Made by a program: the position numbers and the translations under genes
Source of the DNA: Bacteroidota bacterium
GTDB taxonomy: Bacteria; Bacteroidota; Bacteroidia; Chitinophagales; Chitinophagaceae
DNA length: 64,000 nt
Direction of reading: 5' to 3'
Assembly: GCA_016868855.1 (NCBI GenBank)
Contig: VGFP01000001.1
Span: forward strand, 62,001-126,000
The notes under the pieces: model-generated
Databases searched by the model: none
What the model was told of the DNA's origin: nothing
What the model saw: the letters and a program-made list of their open reading frames with translations, nothing else
Part shown: positions 8,488-17,629 of the stretch, piece after piece
How positions within the stretch are numbered: position 1 is the stretch's first letter
Layout of the letters: each line of letters opens with the position of its first letter

Positions 8488-10422
8488 ATGATCAATATTA
8501 GGTTTCCAGATGGTGCGGTCAGAAGTTACGCCAAGGGCATTACACCCATGGCTGTGGCAAAAAGTATTGCAGAAGGGCTGGCTAAAAAAGTAATTGCAGC
8601 ATCCGTTGATGGGGTAGTGAGAGATGCATCTACACCATTGAATAAAGATTGTGAATTGAAATTGCTGACATGGGATGATACAGATGGAAAAGCTACTTTC
8701 TGGCATTCCTCAGCCCATTTGCTTGCAGAAGCCGTTGAATCAACTTTCCCTGGCGTTAAATTCTGGGTGGGTCCTGCGATTGATAAAGGATTCTATTACG
8801 ACATGGATTTAGGCGGAAGGCATATCTCTGAGGAAGAGCTGCTGACGCTTGAGAAAAAAATGGATGAGCTGTCCAAGAAGAACAGTGAATACATCCGAAA
8901 AGAAATTTCAAAAACAGATGCAGTAGCATATTTCAGTGAAAAAGGCGATGAGTATAAGCTGGATCTCTTGTCTGGTTTACAGGATGGTGAAATAACTTTT
9001 TACACCCAGGGAAATTTTACTGATTTATGCCGGGGTCCGCATATTCCGCATACCGGACTCATCAAGGCCATCAAACTTACTTCCATTGCAGGTGCATATT
9101 GGAAGGGTGATGAGAAAAACAAACAGCTTACCCGTATTTACGGAGTAAGTTTTCCCAATCAAAAAGAATTGGATGATCATCTTCTCATGCTGGAAGAAGC
9201 AAAGAAAAGAGATCACCGCAAATTAGGTAAAGAGCTAAGTATTTTCACTTTTGATGATGATGTGGGTCCGGGACTCCCACTTTGGATGCCGAATGGGACC
9301 ATTGTCATCGAGGAGTTGGAGAAGCTTGCAAAAGAAACGGAGCAGTCAGCAGGATACAAGCGTGTGGTAACTCCACATATTGCCAAGGAAAGCATGTATT
9401 TGACAAGCGGTCATCTGCCATATTACCAAGACAGCATGTATCCGCCGATGGAATTGGAAGGGGTTAAATATTACCTCAAGGCAATGAACTGTCCTCATCA
9501 CCATAAAATATTTTCTGCTGAAAGCAGGTCATACAAAGACCTTCCACTGCGATTGGCGGAATATGGAACCTGCTACCGTTATGAACAGAGTGGTGAGTTA
9601 TTTGGTTTGATGCGTGTCCGTTGCTTGCACATGAATGATGCGCATATCTATTGCGCCAAAGAAGATTTTGCAAAAGAGTTCAGGGCAGTAAACGACATGT
9701 ACATCAAGTATTTCAAGATATTTGGAATTGATAAATACGTCATGCGATTGAGTCTGCATGATCCAGCTAAACTTGGACAGAAATACATCAATGAACCTGA
9801 GTTGTGGAAAGAAACGGAAGAAATGGTTCGTCAGGTTTTGATCGATTCAAAAATTCCTTACGTTGAAGTACCTGATGAAGGTGCGTTCTATGGTCCCAAA
9901 ATCGATGTGCAAATTTGGAGTGCTATCGGGAGGGAGTTTACTTTGGCAACCAACCAGGTTGATTTCGCACAGGGCAGAAGATTTGGATTAGAGTATACCA
10001 ATAGAGACAATCAATCAGAAACCCCACTCATCATTCACAGAGCACCTTTGGGTACACATGAAAGATTCATTGGGTTTTTGCTGGAGCATTACGCCGGGAA
10101 ATTTCCGCTTTGGCTGGCTCCTGTTCAGGTGAAAGTTTTGTCTATCAGTGAAAAATTCAATCCATACGCATCCGAAGTAACCCAGGCATTGCTCAAGGCT
10201 GGCATCAGGGCGGAATTGGATGATCGAGGTGAGAAAATCGGTAAAAAAATCAGAGATACCGAGCTGTTGAAGATCCCCTATATGTTTGTGATAGGCGAAA
10301 AGGAGCAAAACGAAGGATTGGTGGCAGTCAGACGCCAGGGCAAAGGTGACGCCGGTCAGTCTCCCATTTCAGAAATAATAACTACCTTAACATCCGAAAT
10401 CCAACAGCGGCATTCCAATTAA
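8488..10422 (+). CDS. thrS: Threonyl-tRNA synthetase
   Basis: This enzyme charges tRNA-Thr with threonine in the cytoplasm. Its 644-residue length and domain order match bacterial ThrRS. A TGS domain comes first (about 1-62). The editing domain (about 65-225) has the zinc-type motif HSSAHLLAEAVE and the CRGPHIPHTG motif. The class II catalytic core (about 240-535) has the zinc-binding MNCPHHHKIF segment and the motif 2 region RLAEYGTCYRYEQSGELFGLMRVR (split by the active-site loop). The C-terminal anticodon-binding domain begins near APVQVKVLSIS (about 545-644). All key residues appear present. infC lies 59 bp downstream, the conserved thrS-infC order. Confidence 0.98.
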   Translation: MINIRFPDGAVRSYAKGITPMAVAKSIAEGLAKKVIAASVDGVVRDASTPLNKDCELKLLTWDDTDGKATFWHSSAHLLAEAVESTFPGVKFWVGPAIDKGFYYDMDLGGRHISEEELLTLEKKMDELSKKNSEYIRKEISKTDAVAYFSEKGDEYKLDLLSGLQDGEITFYTQGNFTDLCRGPHIPHTGLIKAIKLTSIAGAYWKGDEKNKQLTRIYGVSFPNQKELDDHLLMLEEAKKRDHRKLGKELSIFTFDDDVGPGLPLWMPNGTIVIEELEKLAKETEQSAGYKRVVTPHIAKESMYLTSGHLPYYQDSMYPPMELEGVKYYLKAMNCPHHHKIFSAESRSYKDLPLRLAEYGTCYRYEQSGELFGLMRVRCLHMNDAHIYCAKEDFAKEFRAVNDMYIKYFKIFGIDKYVMRLSLHDPAKLGQKYINEPELWKETEEMVRQVLIDSKIPYVEVPDEGAFYGPKIDVQIWSAIGREFTLATNQVDFAQGRRFGLEYTNRDNQSETPLIIHRAPLGTHERFIGFLLEHYAGKFPLWLAPVQVKVLSISEKFNPYASEVTQALLKAGIRAELDDRGEKIGKKIRDTELLKIPYMFVIGEKEQNEGLVAVRRQGKGDAGQSPISEIITTLTSEIQQRHSN

Positions 10423-10440
10423 ATTAAAACAGAAATAAGG

Positions 10441-10473
10441 ACAACTTCCTCCTGCAGCCGACAGGATAGTTGT
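10441..10473 (+). promoter_or_regulatory. Candidate hairpin in the thrS-infC spacer
   Basis: Bases 10441-10450 can pair with 10463-10473 (6 bp, one bulged T, then 4 bp), leaving a 12-nt loop that includes ctgcag. It ends 8 nt before the infC ATG, so folding would crowd the initiation region. No T-run follows, so it is not an intrinsic terminator. A regulatory role is inference only. Confidence 0.3.
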
Positions 10474-10481
10474 AAAAGACT

Positions 10482-11102
10482 ATGGCATTACCCTACAGAC
10501 CCAATTACCAAGGTTCAGGTGGACCAAGAGGTAAATTTATTCCGCGCAAAGAAGCAGAACACCGTATCAATCATTTTATCAGGGTTCCTCAAGTAAGATT
10601 AGTTGGCGACAATGTGACCATGGGGGTTTATTCAACCCAGGAAGCATTGAAAATTGCGCAACAGCAGCAGCTGGACCTTGTTGAAATTTCTCCCCAGGCT
10701 GATCCTCCCGTTTGTAAGGTAATCGACTACAATAAATTCCTTTACGACAAAAAGCGTAAAGAGAAAGAAATGAAGGCCAAGAGTAAAACTGCCGAACTCA
10801 AAGAGATTCGTTTTACACCTGGCACAGATGACCATGATTTTGATTTCAAAGCCCGTCATGCAGAAAACTTCCTCAAGGAGGGCAACAAAGTGAAAGCATA
10901 CGTTCAATTCAAGGGACGCGCCATTCAATTCAAAGAAAGAGGAGAATTGGTGCTGTTGAAATTTGCTGAACGACTTGCTGAAATAGGACAGGTAGAAGGA
11001 TTGCCAAAGCTAGAGGGAAAGCGAATGCTGATGGTAATTGCTCCAAAATCTCAGAAGAAAAAAGCCTCATCTGGAGCTGCTCCGGCAGAACCACAAGGTT
11101 GA
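10482..11102 (+). CDS. infC: Translation initiation factor IF-3
   Basis: IF-3 binds the 30S subunit, prevents premature 50S joining and checks the start codon and initiator tRNA. The IF3-N domain (about 27-98, HRINHFIRVPQVRLVGDN) and IF3-C domain (about 105-190, ELKEIRFTPGTDDHDFDFKA and the FKGRAIQFKERG motif) are complete. There are extra residues at the N-terminus (about 25) and an Ala/Lys-rich tail, both usual in Bacteroidota. The start is an ordinary ATG, whereas E. coli infC uses AUU for autoregulation, so that mechanism is not available here. Unusually, rpmI and rplT do not follow; the next gene is a convergent MATE exporter ending 6 bp beyond the infC stop. Confidence 0.98.
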   Translation: MALPYRPNYQGSGGPRGKFIPRKEAEHRINHFIRVPQVRLVGDNVTMGVYSTQEALKIAQQQQLDLVEISPQADPPVCKVIDYNKFLYDKKRKEKEMKAKSKTAELKEIRFTPGTDDHDFDFKARHAENFLKEGNKVKAYVQFKGRAIQFKERGELVLLKFAERLAEIGQVEGLPKLEGKRMLMVIAPKSQKKKASSGAAPAEPQG

Positions 11103-11108
11103 TTTTAC

Positions 11109-12452
11109 TTAAATATTCATTTTTTTCTTCCAGTTTCCACTGTTCAAGTAGAGTGACGACAAAGTAAGAATGGTGAGCCAATATACCCATTCCGATCCCC
11201 ATCCCCATATGATGGAGAGATTGCATACTTCCATCACTGTATATACATAGATGCAGTAAAGTACAATCGTAAATATTTCAATCATCAAATTGATTTTGGT
11301 ATTGCCTGTACCTGTTACTGCGTTGAGGCATACCGTTGAAACCGACATGAATACGATTGCTGTACACACTACTCTGAATACAGGAATGGCCAGTGCCAAG
11401 AAATCAGGATCCTGGTTGAAAATGGACAGCAGGTCTTTTGCAAAAAATTGTATGGGCAATAGCAATACAATCGTTGAACCTAGACTCAGTGTGATGATTT
11501 TTTTGACCAACAATGTTACTTTTTCATGCAATCCCTGGCCAATGATATTGGAAACCATCGTATTCGATGTTGCTGCAAATGCCCAAATGAAAATTCCAAA
11601 GAAACCAAACATGAGCCTCATCACTTGACTGATATCCAATGCCAATTGTCCATCGTGTGATACCAGTATGAAAAAGAATTCCCAACTGATGATGCTGATG
11701 GCGTATTGAAGGATGAGTGGAGAGGATTGTACCAGGATTGTTTTTGTATTCTCCCAATCAAAAGACAGGGTTTCAAAAAGTCCGAATCGTTTGGACATAC
11801 CCTTGATGCCAATGACCATGAAAACAACTGCCATGCCCAGGAACTCAGCTGCAATACTCGCATAGGCAGCTCCATTGAAACCTAGTTTGGGCATTCCCAG
11901 ATTGCCAAAGATCAATCCATAGTCCAATACAATATTCGTTGTGGTTTCTGCAAGTGTACCATATACCAGCAACTTGCTCTGATTGGTTCCAACCAACAAA
12001 CCATTCCTCATTTGATAGAGATATAAAAATGGGAGTCCCCAGATCCTGATCTTCAAAAATTCGATGGTAGGAGTATAGATTGATATATCCGTAAAACTCC
12101 TGAAAATTTGAGGAGCAACAGTGTAGGTGATGATTATTCCTATAAGTGCTATAAAAAAACTGATATACACACTTTGCATGAAAAGTGTTCCAATTTCTTT
12201 CAGCCTGTCCTGTCCGGCTCTTCTAGAAATCAACGCCTGAAGACCGTTATTAAGTCCAAATCCAATCACTGAAAAAATGAGATAATAAACACCGGTTACA
12301 CCAGAAGCACCCATGTATCCTTTTCCCAGCTGTGCGAGGAAAAAACTGTTGATCAGAAAATTAAATTGGGGGACCAGTATCGCGAAGCTGATGGGCAGCG
12401 ACATCTGGAGTATTTGTTTATAGGTGACTTCGAGTTTTAAGTTTTCTCTCAT
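11109..12452 (-). CDS. MATE-family multidrug/toxin efflux transporter
   Basis: This is an inner-membrane exporter of 447 residues with about 12 hydrophobic segments in two related halves, the MATE (NorM/DinF-like) layout. These carriers expel cationic compounds using a Na+ or H+ gradient. The sequence shows early conserved Pro/Gln residues (LPISFAILVPQFNFLINSFFLAQLG) and the GLNNGLQALISRRAGQ segment typical of MATE helix 2. I chose ATG 12452; an in-frame TTG at 12470 would add six residues but lies almost on the predicted transcription start from a near-consensus -7 box (TTACTTTG, 12479-12486, minus strand). Substrate unknown. Confidence 0.9.
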   Translation of the reverse strand: MRENLKLEVTYKQILQMSLPISFAILVPQFNFLINSFFLAQLGKGYMGASGVTGVYYLIFSVIGFGLNNGLQALISRRAGQDRLKEIGTLFMQSVYISFFIALIGIIITYTVAPQIFRSFTDISIYTPTIEFLKIRIWGLPFLYLYQMRNGLLVGTNQSKLLVYGTLAETTTNIVLDYGLIFGNLGMPKLGFNGAAYASIAAEFLGMAVVFMVIGIKGMSKRFGLFETLSFDWENTKTILVQSSPLILQYAISIISWEFFFILVSHDGQLALDISQVMRLMFGFFGIFIWAFAATSNTMVSNIIGQGLHEKVTLLVKKIITLSLGSTIVLLLPIQFFAKDLLSIFNQDPDFLALAIPVFRVVCTAIVFMSVSTVCLNAVTGTGNTKINLMIEIFTIVLYCIYVYTVMEVCNLSIIWGWGSEWVYWLTILTLSSLYLNSGNWKKKMNI

Positions 12453-12521
12453 GGGATTCCCGGACTTCAATCAGGCGGCAAAGTAAGTCATTATTGGCAT
12501 CTGATTCATACCCAAAAGCAT

Positions 12522-12529
12522 TAAATTTG
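12522..12529 (+). promoter_or_regulatory. Bacteroidota -7 element for the DUF3822 operon
   Basis: TAAATTTG, an exact TAnnTTTG match, ends 7 bp before the ATG at 12537. Transcription would start at about 12535, so the first mRNA of the rsmD-lpxK cluster would be leaderless or nearly so. Confidence 0.55.
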
Positions 12530-12536
12530 TATCATC

Positions 12537-13379
12537 ATGCAACATCTTATCCAGCCCAGTTTTGGTTATTCAATTGATGCAGCAATACCTGCTGCAGATC
12601 ACCTGAATCTCTTTATTGAGTTGGGAGAACATTATCTGACGATTTCTCTTTGTGCTGCTGATAAGTCACCCCTTTCAATTGAAACATATGTACTGAAAGA
12701 AGGGGTAGATGTATACACCCTCGAATATATTTTGCAATTAGAAAAATACAGTCAAGCTTCCTATGAGGAAGTGCATCTGATCGTCAACACACCCGATGTT
12801 TCATTGGTGCCTGAAAAATTTCACAAGGATCATCTCTCAGATTCTATCTATCAGACTTTGCATGGTGACCTGAAAGTTTCAGACATACATACTGATCATG
12901 TGAATCAGTGGGAGCTTGCATTGGTTTATGGAGTTGAAAAAACTATTCTTCATTTTTTAAAAGCCAGGTATCCGTCACTGCAAACAAAGCATTTTATCAG
13001 TCTAGCATTGGTCTCTTTGTTTAGAAACAATTTAGAAGACCTTGATTCTTTCATCAAAATTTATTTCAGTCAATATTACCTTACTGTTATTCTGGTCAAA
13101 GGAGCACAATTGCAATTCGCTCAATCTATTTATTTTCAAACCACTGAGGATGCCATCTATCAATTGTTGAATCTGGTGGATCGTCATCATATGGACCTAA
13201 AATATCTCAAAGCACAGGTCAGTGGACATATCGACGAAGACTCTGCTACATGGAAAGAGCTTAAAAAATATGTGCTGGATATCTCACTGGAGCCAACCAC
13301 ATCCATTGAAACATCCACATCTGATTCAGTTGGATCTCATTTCTTTACTCCACATCTGCAAGTTTTACAATGCGTATAA
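12537..13379 (+). CDS. DUF3822 family protein
   Basis: This is a cytoplasmic protein of 280 residues without signal peptide or membrane segment. It matches the DUF3822 family, which in Bacteroidota is encoded directly before rsmD; I recognise it from that context and from sequences such as LNLFIELGEHYLTISLCAADKSP and LFRNNLEDLDSFIKIYFSQYYLTV. No catalytic motif is evident and the molecular function is unknown. The gene overlaps rsmD by 10 bp, so translation of the two is probably coupled and a role near ribosome maturation is a reasonable but unproven guess. The first ATG follows a promoter core by only 7 bp and no later in-frame ATG is suitable. Confidence 0.8.
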   Translation: MQHLIQPSFGYSIDAAIPAADHLNLFIELGEHYLTISLCAADKSPLSIETYVLKEGVDVYTLEYILQLEKYSQASYEEVHLIVNTPDVSLVPEKFHKDHLSDSIYQTLHGDLKVSDIHTDHVNQWELALVYGVEKTILHFLKARYPSLQTKHFISLALVSLFRNNLEDLDSFIKIYFSQYYLTVILVKGAQLQFAQSIYFQTTEDAIYQLLNLVDRHHMDLKYLKAQVSGHIDEDSATWKELKKYVLDISLEPTTSIETSTSDSVGSHFFTPHLQVLQCV

Positions 13380-13924
13380 TCAGCGGTGAATTGGGTGGAA
13401 GACGATTTACCCCACCTGCCAACATGCCCCATACAAGGCCAACAACAGATATTGCCAAAGAGGGACTCTTCAATATCATCCAAAACAATTTGGAGTTGGA
13501 AGATCTGAAAACATTGGATCTTTTTGGGGGAACTGGAAGTATCAGTTACGAATTGTTTTCAAGGGGAGTTGTTGATCTGACGATTGTAGAAAAAGATCCC
13601 GGCATGCACGCCTTCATCAAAAAAAATGCAGCTGAACTGGGTATTGACAAAATGAACATCGTTTTTTCTGATGTGTTCAAGTATATGCAACAATGCACTG
13701 AGCAGTTCGACTTCATCTTTGCTGGTCCACCATATTCATTGACTGCCATCGATGATTTGCCCCGCATGATTTTCGAACGAGAATTGTTGAAAACGAATGG
13801 CTGGTTCGTACTGGAGCACACCCCGCGAAATGATTATAAAGCGTTTCCATTCTACAGGACCGAACGAAAATATGGAACAACCATATTTTCAATATTTGTC
13901 AATCGTCCACCGAATGATCAATAA
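13370..13924 (+). CDS. rsmD: 16S rRNA (guanine-966-N2)-methyltransferase RsmD
   Basis: RsmD methylates N2 of G966 in 16S rRNA of the 30S particle using SAM. The protein (184 aa) begins MRIISGELGGRRFTPPANMPHTRPTTDIAKEGLFNII, split here as the characteristic family start. SAM-binding motif I is LDLFGGTGSISYE (about 45-57) and the acidic loop is VEKDPG. The catalytic motif IV, normally D/N-P-P-Y, reads G-P-P-Y (residues 119-122; Gly codon GGT at 13724-13726). That is one base from GAT (Asp), so it could be a real substitution that lowers activity or a sequence error. The rest of the domain is intact. It overlaps DUF3822 by 10 bp and is followed after 2 bp by the cyclo-ligase gene. Confidence 0.9.
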   Translation: MRIISGELGGRRFTPPANMPHTRPTTDIAKEGLFNIIQNNLELEDLKTLDLFGGTGSISYELFSRGVVDLTIVEKDPGMHAFIKKNAAELGIDKMNIVFSDVFKYMQQCTEQFDFIFAGPPYSLTAIDDLPRMIFERELLKTNGWFVLEHTPRNDYKAFPFYRTERKYGTTIFSIFVNRPPNDQ

Positions 13925-13926
13925 GC

Positions 13927-14496
13927 ATGAACAAGGCTGAAATCAGAAAACAGTTCAAAGAAAAAAGACAGGCATTGACTGACAGGGATGTCAATGTTTA
14001 CCAGGATTTATTGCTCATTCGTTTTCAGCAATTACAGCTTCCTTATATTCAGTATCTGCATACCTATATTCCCATGCCCAACAGCAAAGAACCTGATCCT
14101 GCACCATTGGTAGATTGGATGCGTTTCAGAGATCTCGGATTGAGCATCGTGTATTCTTCCATCGATGATACTGATTTCAGCATGAAACATTATTTATCTG
14201 ATGACAATACTGAGTTTTGTCTGAATCAATACGGTATATCCGAGCCTACAGGCGGAATAGAAGTGGAATCAATCCAGCTGGATGCAGTCATCATACCTCT
14301 ATTGGCTTTCGATGTCAATGGCAACAGGGTTGGCTACGGAAAGGGTTACTATGACAGGTTCTTGGCAACCTGCAGGGAGGATGTGTTAAAAATTGGACTT
14401 TCTTATTTTTCTCCCGTTCAATCCATAGATGATATCGAGAACTTCGATAAAAAGCTCGATTTTTGCATAACACCAGAAAGTGTTTATGCTTTTTAA
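13927..14496 (+). CDS. 5-formyltetrahydrofolate cyclo-ligase
   Basis: The enzyme converts 5-formyl-THF to 5,10-methenyl-THF with ATP, returning the storage or side-product folate to one-carbon metabolism. At 189 aa it has the normal family length. The N-terminal basic segment KAEIRKQFKEKRQAL and the C-terminal phosphate/folate-binding motif GYGKGYYDRFL (about residues 138-148) are both present, as is the DAVIIPLLAFD strand before it. It lies 2 bp after rsmD and overlaps the next gene, lpxK, at its 3' end, so it belongs to one transcript. Gene names vary (ygfA, fau), so I give none. Confidence 0.95.
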   Translation: MNKAEIRKQFKEKRQALTDRDVNVYQDLLLIRFQQLQLPYIQYLHTYIPMPNSKEPDPAPLVDWMRFRDLGLSIVYSSIDDTDFSMKHYLSDDNTEFCLNQYGISEPTGGIEVESIQLDAVIIPLLAFDVNGNRVGYGKGYYDRFLATCREDVLKIGLSYFSPVQSIDDIENFDKKLDFCITPESVYAF

Positions 14497-15583
14497 GAAT
14501 GTTTATCTAAGATCATTTCGTCTTTTTTTGTTTCCGCTTGCAATGGTGTATGGTGGATTTGTCATCTTGCGAAATTATCTCTACGATAGAAAAATCATTG
14601 GCAGTATTGCATTCAATATACCCATCATTGGCGTTGGCAATATTTCTGTTGGTGGAACCGGTAAGTCACCTATGGTCGATTATATCGCTGGCTTGCTCAA
14701 ACAACATTTTAAAACTGCAACCCTGAGCAGGGGGTATAGGCGAAGGACTTCCGGTTATGTATTGGCCAACCAACTTTCAACTTCCATCGAAATAGGCGAT
14801 GAGCCTATGCAGTTTCATTTGGCGCATCCTGAAATTTCTGTTGCCGTTGGTGAAAAGAGAATTGAGGCTGTTCCTCAACTGCTTTACGATCGTCCGGATA
14901 CCAAGGTCATCATTTTGGATGATGCGTTTCAACACAGGGAGATTGTTGCGGGAATGGATATTGTATTAACTGAGTATGCCAATCTCTATTCAAGAGATTT
15001 TTTCCTGCCCACAGGCGATCTGCGGGATCAAAAGGAAAGTGTACACCGGGCTCACATCATTGTCGTGACCAAATGTCCTGCTGATTTAACGCATGAAGCT
15101 GCACTGACAGTCAAATACGAATTGGGGATACAGTCCCATCAATATATATTTTTTACTAGCATTGAATACGGAACCCCTTATAATATTATCACCAGGGAGA
15201 AGAAACCACTTTCAAGGACAGAAGAGTTGTTGTTGATTTGCGGTATTGCTAATCCGCTTCCGCTCACGCAGTACATACATGAGTCCACCAAAACCTATGA
15301 TGCTCTTTTTTACAGAGACCATCATATTTATACGATTGATGACATCAATGAAATGGAGGAGCGGTTCCGTCTCATTCAATCCGAAGAAAAGATGTATCTT
15401 ACAACAGATAAAGATGCTGTTCGCCTGATAAAATTCAAGGATCGAATCAAAGGCCTTCCTTTTTTTGTATTGCCAATAAGTATATCTTTTCTCTTTAATC
15501 AACAGCATCTCTTCGATCAATTGATGTTGGAGTATCCTCAAAAATTTTATGCTGAGCAGACGGCTACAGGTGAGTCAAATTAA
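14486..15583 (+). CDS. lpxK: Tetraacyldisaccharide 4'-kinase (lipid A biosynthesis)
   Basis: LpxK phosphorylates the 4' position of tetraacyldisaccharide-1-phosphate to give lipid IVA, the sixth step of the lipid A pathway, at the inner-membrane face. The N-terminal membrane-associating helix (about residues 1-28, SFRLFLFPLAMVYGGFVILR) is followed by the Walker A loop GVGNISVGGTGKSPM (about 49-63) and the second-lobe motif IILDDAFQHR. I chose ATG 14486; a GTG two codons earlier (14480) is the longest possible start. It overlaps the cyclo-ligase by 11 bp. Length (365 aa) fits Bacteroidota LpxK. Confidence 0.96.
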   Translation: MLFKNVYLRSFRLFLFPLAMVYGGFVILRNYLYDRKIIGSIAFNIPIIGVGNISVGGTGKSPMVDYIAGLLKQHFKTATLSRGYRRRTSGYVLANQLSTSIEIGDEPMQFHLAHPEISVAVGEKRIEAVPQLLYDRPDTKVIILDDAFQHREIVAGMDIVLTEYANLYSRDFFLPTGDLRDQKESVHRAHIIVVTKCPADLTHEAALTVKYELGIQSHQYIFFTSIEYGTPYNIITREKKPLSRTEELLLICGIANPLPLTQYIHESTKTYDALFYRDHHIYTIDDINEMEERFRLIQSEEKMYLTTDKDAVRLIKFKDRIKGLPFFVLPISISFLFNQQHLFDQLMLEYPQKFYAEQTATGESN

Positions 15584-15586
15584 TAT

Positions 15587-17587
15587 ATGTCAAAGAAGAA
15601 CAAAAAGAAACGAAACAAGGAATACAAAAGAACGGCTGCTCTATACAAAGGCCGTTTTGAGATTACACGCTCTGGGATGGGCTTTGTGGTGGTAGAGGGT
15701 TTGGAGCGGGATGTCATCATTCGTCCCAATGATTTCAACAAAGCATTTCACGGCGATTTTGTAAGGGTAGAGGTCACCAAAGGTGATGCAAGATCAGGCA
15801 GGATGCAGGGTATCATAACGCAAATCATCGAGCGGAAACAAAAGCAATTTGTAGGGGTGATTGAAGTAAACCGTGATTTTGCTTTTTTTATTCCTGATTC
15901 ATCAAAATCTATTCCCGACTTTTTTATTCCTGCTTCTTCATTGAATGGAGCAAAAGACGGGCAAAAAGTTATTGCAAAGATTGTTTCTTGGGAAAAGAAC
16001 GATAAACGTCCGCGTGCCGAAGTAATCGAAATTGTGACCGAAGCAAGGGAAGCAGACCTAGCCATGAAAGAGATTCTCATTCAGCAAGGATTTCCACTGC
16101 AGTTCACCCAAGAAGTGATGGAAGAGTCATCCAGCCTTCCTGATACCATATCAATCGATGAGATCAAGCGCAGGCGAGATATGCGGGACATACTCACTTT
16201 CACCATTGATCCTTTTGATGCGAAAGATTTTGACGATGCCATCAGTTATCAACATTTAAAAAATGGTGTCATTGAAGTAGGTGTACACATCGCTGATGTG
16301 AGTCACTTTATTGAGGAGGATTCGGTGTTGGATCTGTCCGCATACGAAAGAGCAACTTCTGTGTATTTGCCCGACAGGGTTGTACCAATGTTACCGGAAA
16401 GAATTTCCAATGAACTTTGTTCTTTGCGTCCACATGAAGACAAACTCACTTATTCCTGTATTTTTCAAATCAATGCCAAGGGAGAAATCAAAGATTCTTG
16501 GATGGGCAGGACGGTCATCCATTCCAATCATCGCTTCACATATGAAGAAGTACAAGATATCATTGAATCGGGAGCCGGGCTCTATGATAAAGAAATTTTA
16601 CACTTACATGCATTGGCTCAGGCATTCAGGTCCAAGAGGATGAAGGAAGGTGCTATCAATTTTTCTTCGCAGGAAGTGAGATTCAAGTTGGATGAAAACG
16701 GAACCCCTATTGGAGTGGTGATCAAGGAAAGCAAAGCATCCCATCAACTGATAGAGGAGTTGATGTTGTTGGCCAATCGATTTGTTGCTGCCCGCGTTGC
16801 AAAGGTGAAGTTGGGGGATAAACCCATCCCATTTCCGTATCGCATTCATGATCAACCGGACGAAGAAAAGCTTATTCCATTTGTAGAGTTTGCAAAAAAA
16901 TATGGATATCATTTCAAGACAAATTCACCAGACCAGATTGCAAAATCATTCAATGAGATGCTGACCCGTGTACAAGGCCTTCCAGAGCAGCGTGTGCTGG
17001 AACAAATGGGTATCAGGACAATGGCCAAGGCGGTATATACATCTAAAAATATAGGTCACTACGGACTCGGTTTCGAGCATTATTGTCATTTTACTTCACC
17101 GATCCGAAGGTATCCAGATATTCTTGTGCACAGGGTACTGACAGGTATTTTGGGCAACGATCCTACGGCAGATAAAAAAATGGAGCAAAAATGCATCCAT
17201 TCCAGTGAGAGGGAGAGAGCAGCAATGGAATCTGAAAGAGCAGCCAATAAATACAAGCAGGTTGAATTCATGAAACAATTTTTGGGAGATGAGTTCGATG
17301 CGGTTGTATCAGGGGTTGCCAGTTTTGGATTTTGGGCAGAGACAGTTGATCATAAATGCGAGGGACTCATCAGTGCGACCTCATTGTTGGATTATGATGA
17401 TTTTGTATACCACGAAGCAGAGTATGCGCTCATTGGAAAGCGCTCTGGATGGGCATTTCGGATCGGCGATGCTGTTAAAATAAAAGTAGTTGCTGCCAAT
17501 CTATCCAAAAGGCAGCTTGATTATGAATGGATCTTAGACATCGGTTTTAAACCTGGATCTGTTTCAACCAAAAAAAACAAGCGATAA
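15587..17587 (+). CDS. rnr: Ribonuclease R
   Basis: This is a processive 3'-5' exoribonuclease that degrades structured RNA. Order of domains: a basic Lys/Arg N-terminus (KKNKKKRNKEYKR); OB/cold-shock-like domains (about 22-160, with RFEITRSGMGFVVVEGLE); the RNB catalytic domain (about 190-520) with the metal-binding acidic cluster TIDPFDAKDFDDAIS and the HYCHFTSPIRRYPDILVHR signature; and a C-terminal S1 domain (about 565-650, FDAVVSGVASFGFWAE). The last residues are basic. 666 aa is on the short side compared with E. coli RNase R (813) but normal for the phylum. It follows lpxK by 3 bp. Confidence 0.97.
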   Translation: MSKKNKKKRNKEYKRTAALYKGRFEITRSGMGFVVVEGLERDVIIRPNDFNKAFHGDFVRVEVTKGDARSGRMQGIITQIIERKQKQFVGVIEVNRDFAFFIPDSSKSIPDFFIPASSLNGAKDGQKVIAKIVSWEKNDKRPRAEVIEIVTEAREADLAMKEILIQQGFPLQFTQEVMEESSSLPDTISIDEIKRRRDMRDILTFTIDPFDAKDFDDAISYQHLKNGVIEVGVHIADVSHFIEEDSVLDLSAYERATSVYLPDRVVPMLPERISNELCSLRPHEDKLTYSCIFQINAKGEIKDSWMGRTVIHSNHRFTYEEVQDIIESGAGLYDKEILHLHALAQAFRSKRMKEGAINFSSQEVRFKLDENGTPIGVVIKESKASHQLIEELMLLANRFVAARVAKVKLGDKPIPFPYRIHDQPDEEKLIPFVEFAKKYGYHFKTNSPDQIAKSFNEMLTRVQGLPEQRVLEQMGIRTMAKAVYTSKNIGHYGLGFEHYCHFTSPIRRYPDILVHRVLTGILGNDPTADKKMEQKCIHSSERERAAMESERAANKYKQVEFMKQFLGDEFDAVVSGVASFGFWAETVDHKCEGLISATSLLDYDDFVYHEAEYALIGKRSGWAFRIGDAVKIKVVAANLSKRQLDYEWILDIGFKPGSVSTKKNKR

Positions 17588-17629
17588 AAGGTTCATTTGT
17601 TATCTTCGGAGTACTGATTTGATTCCATT

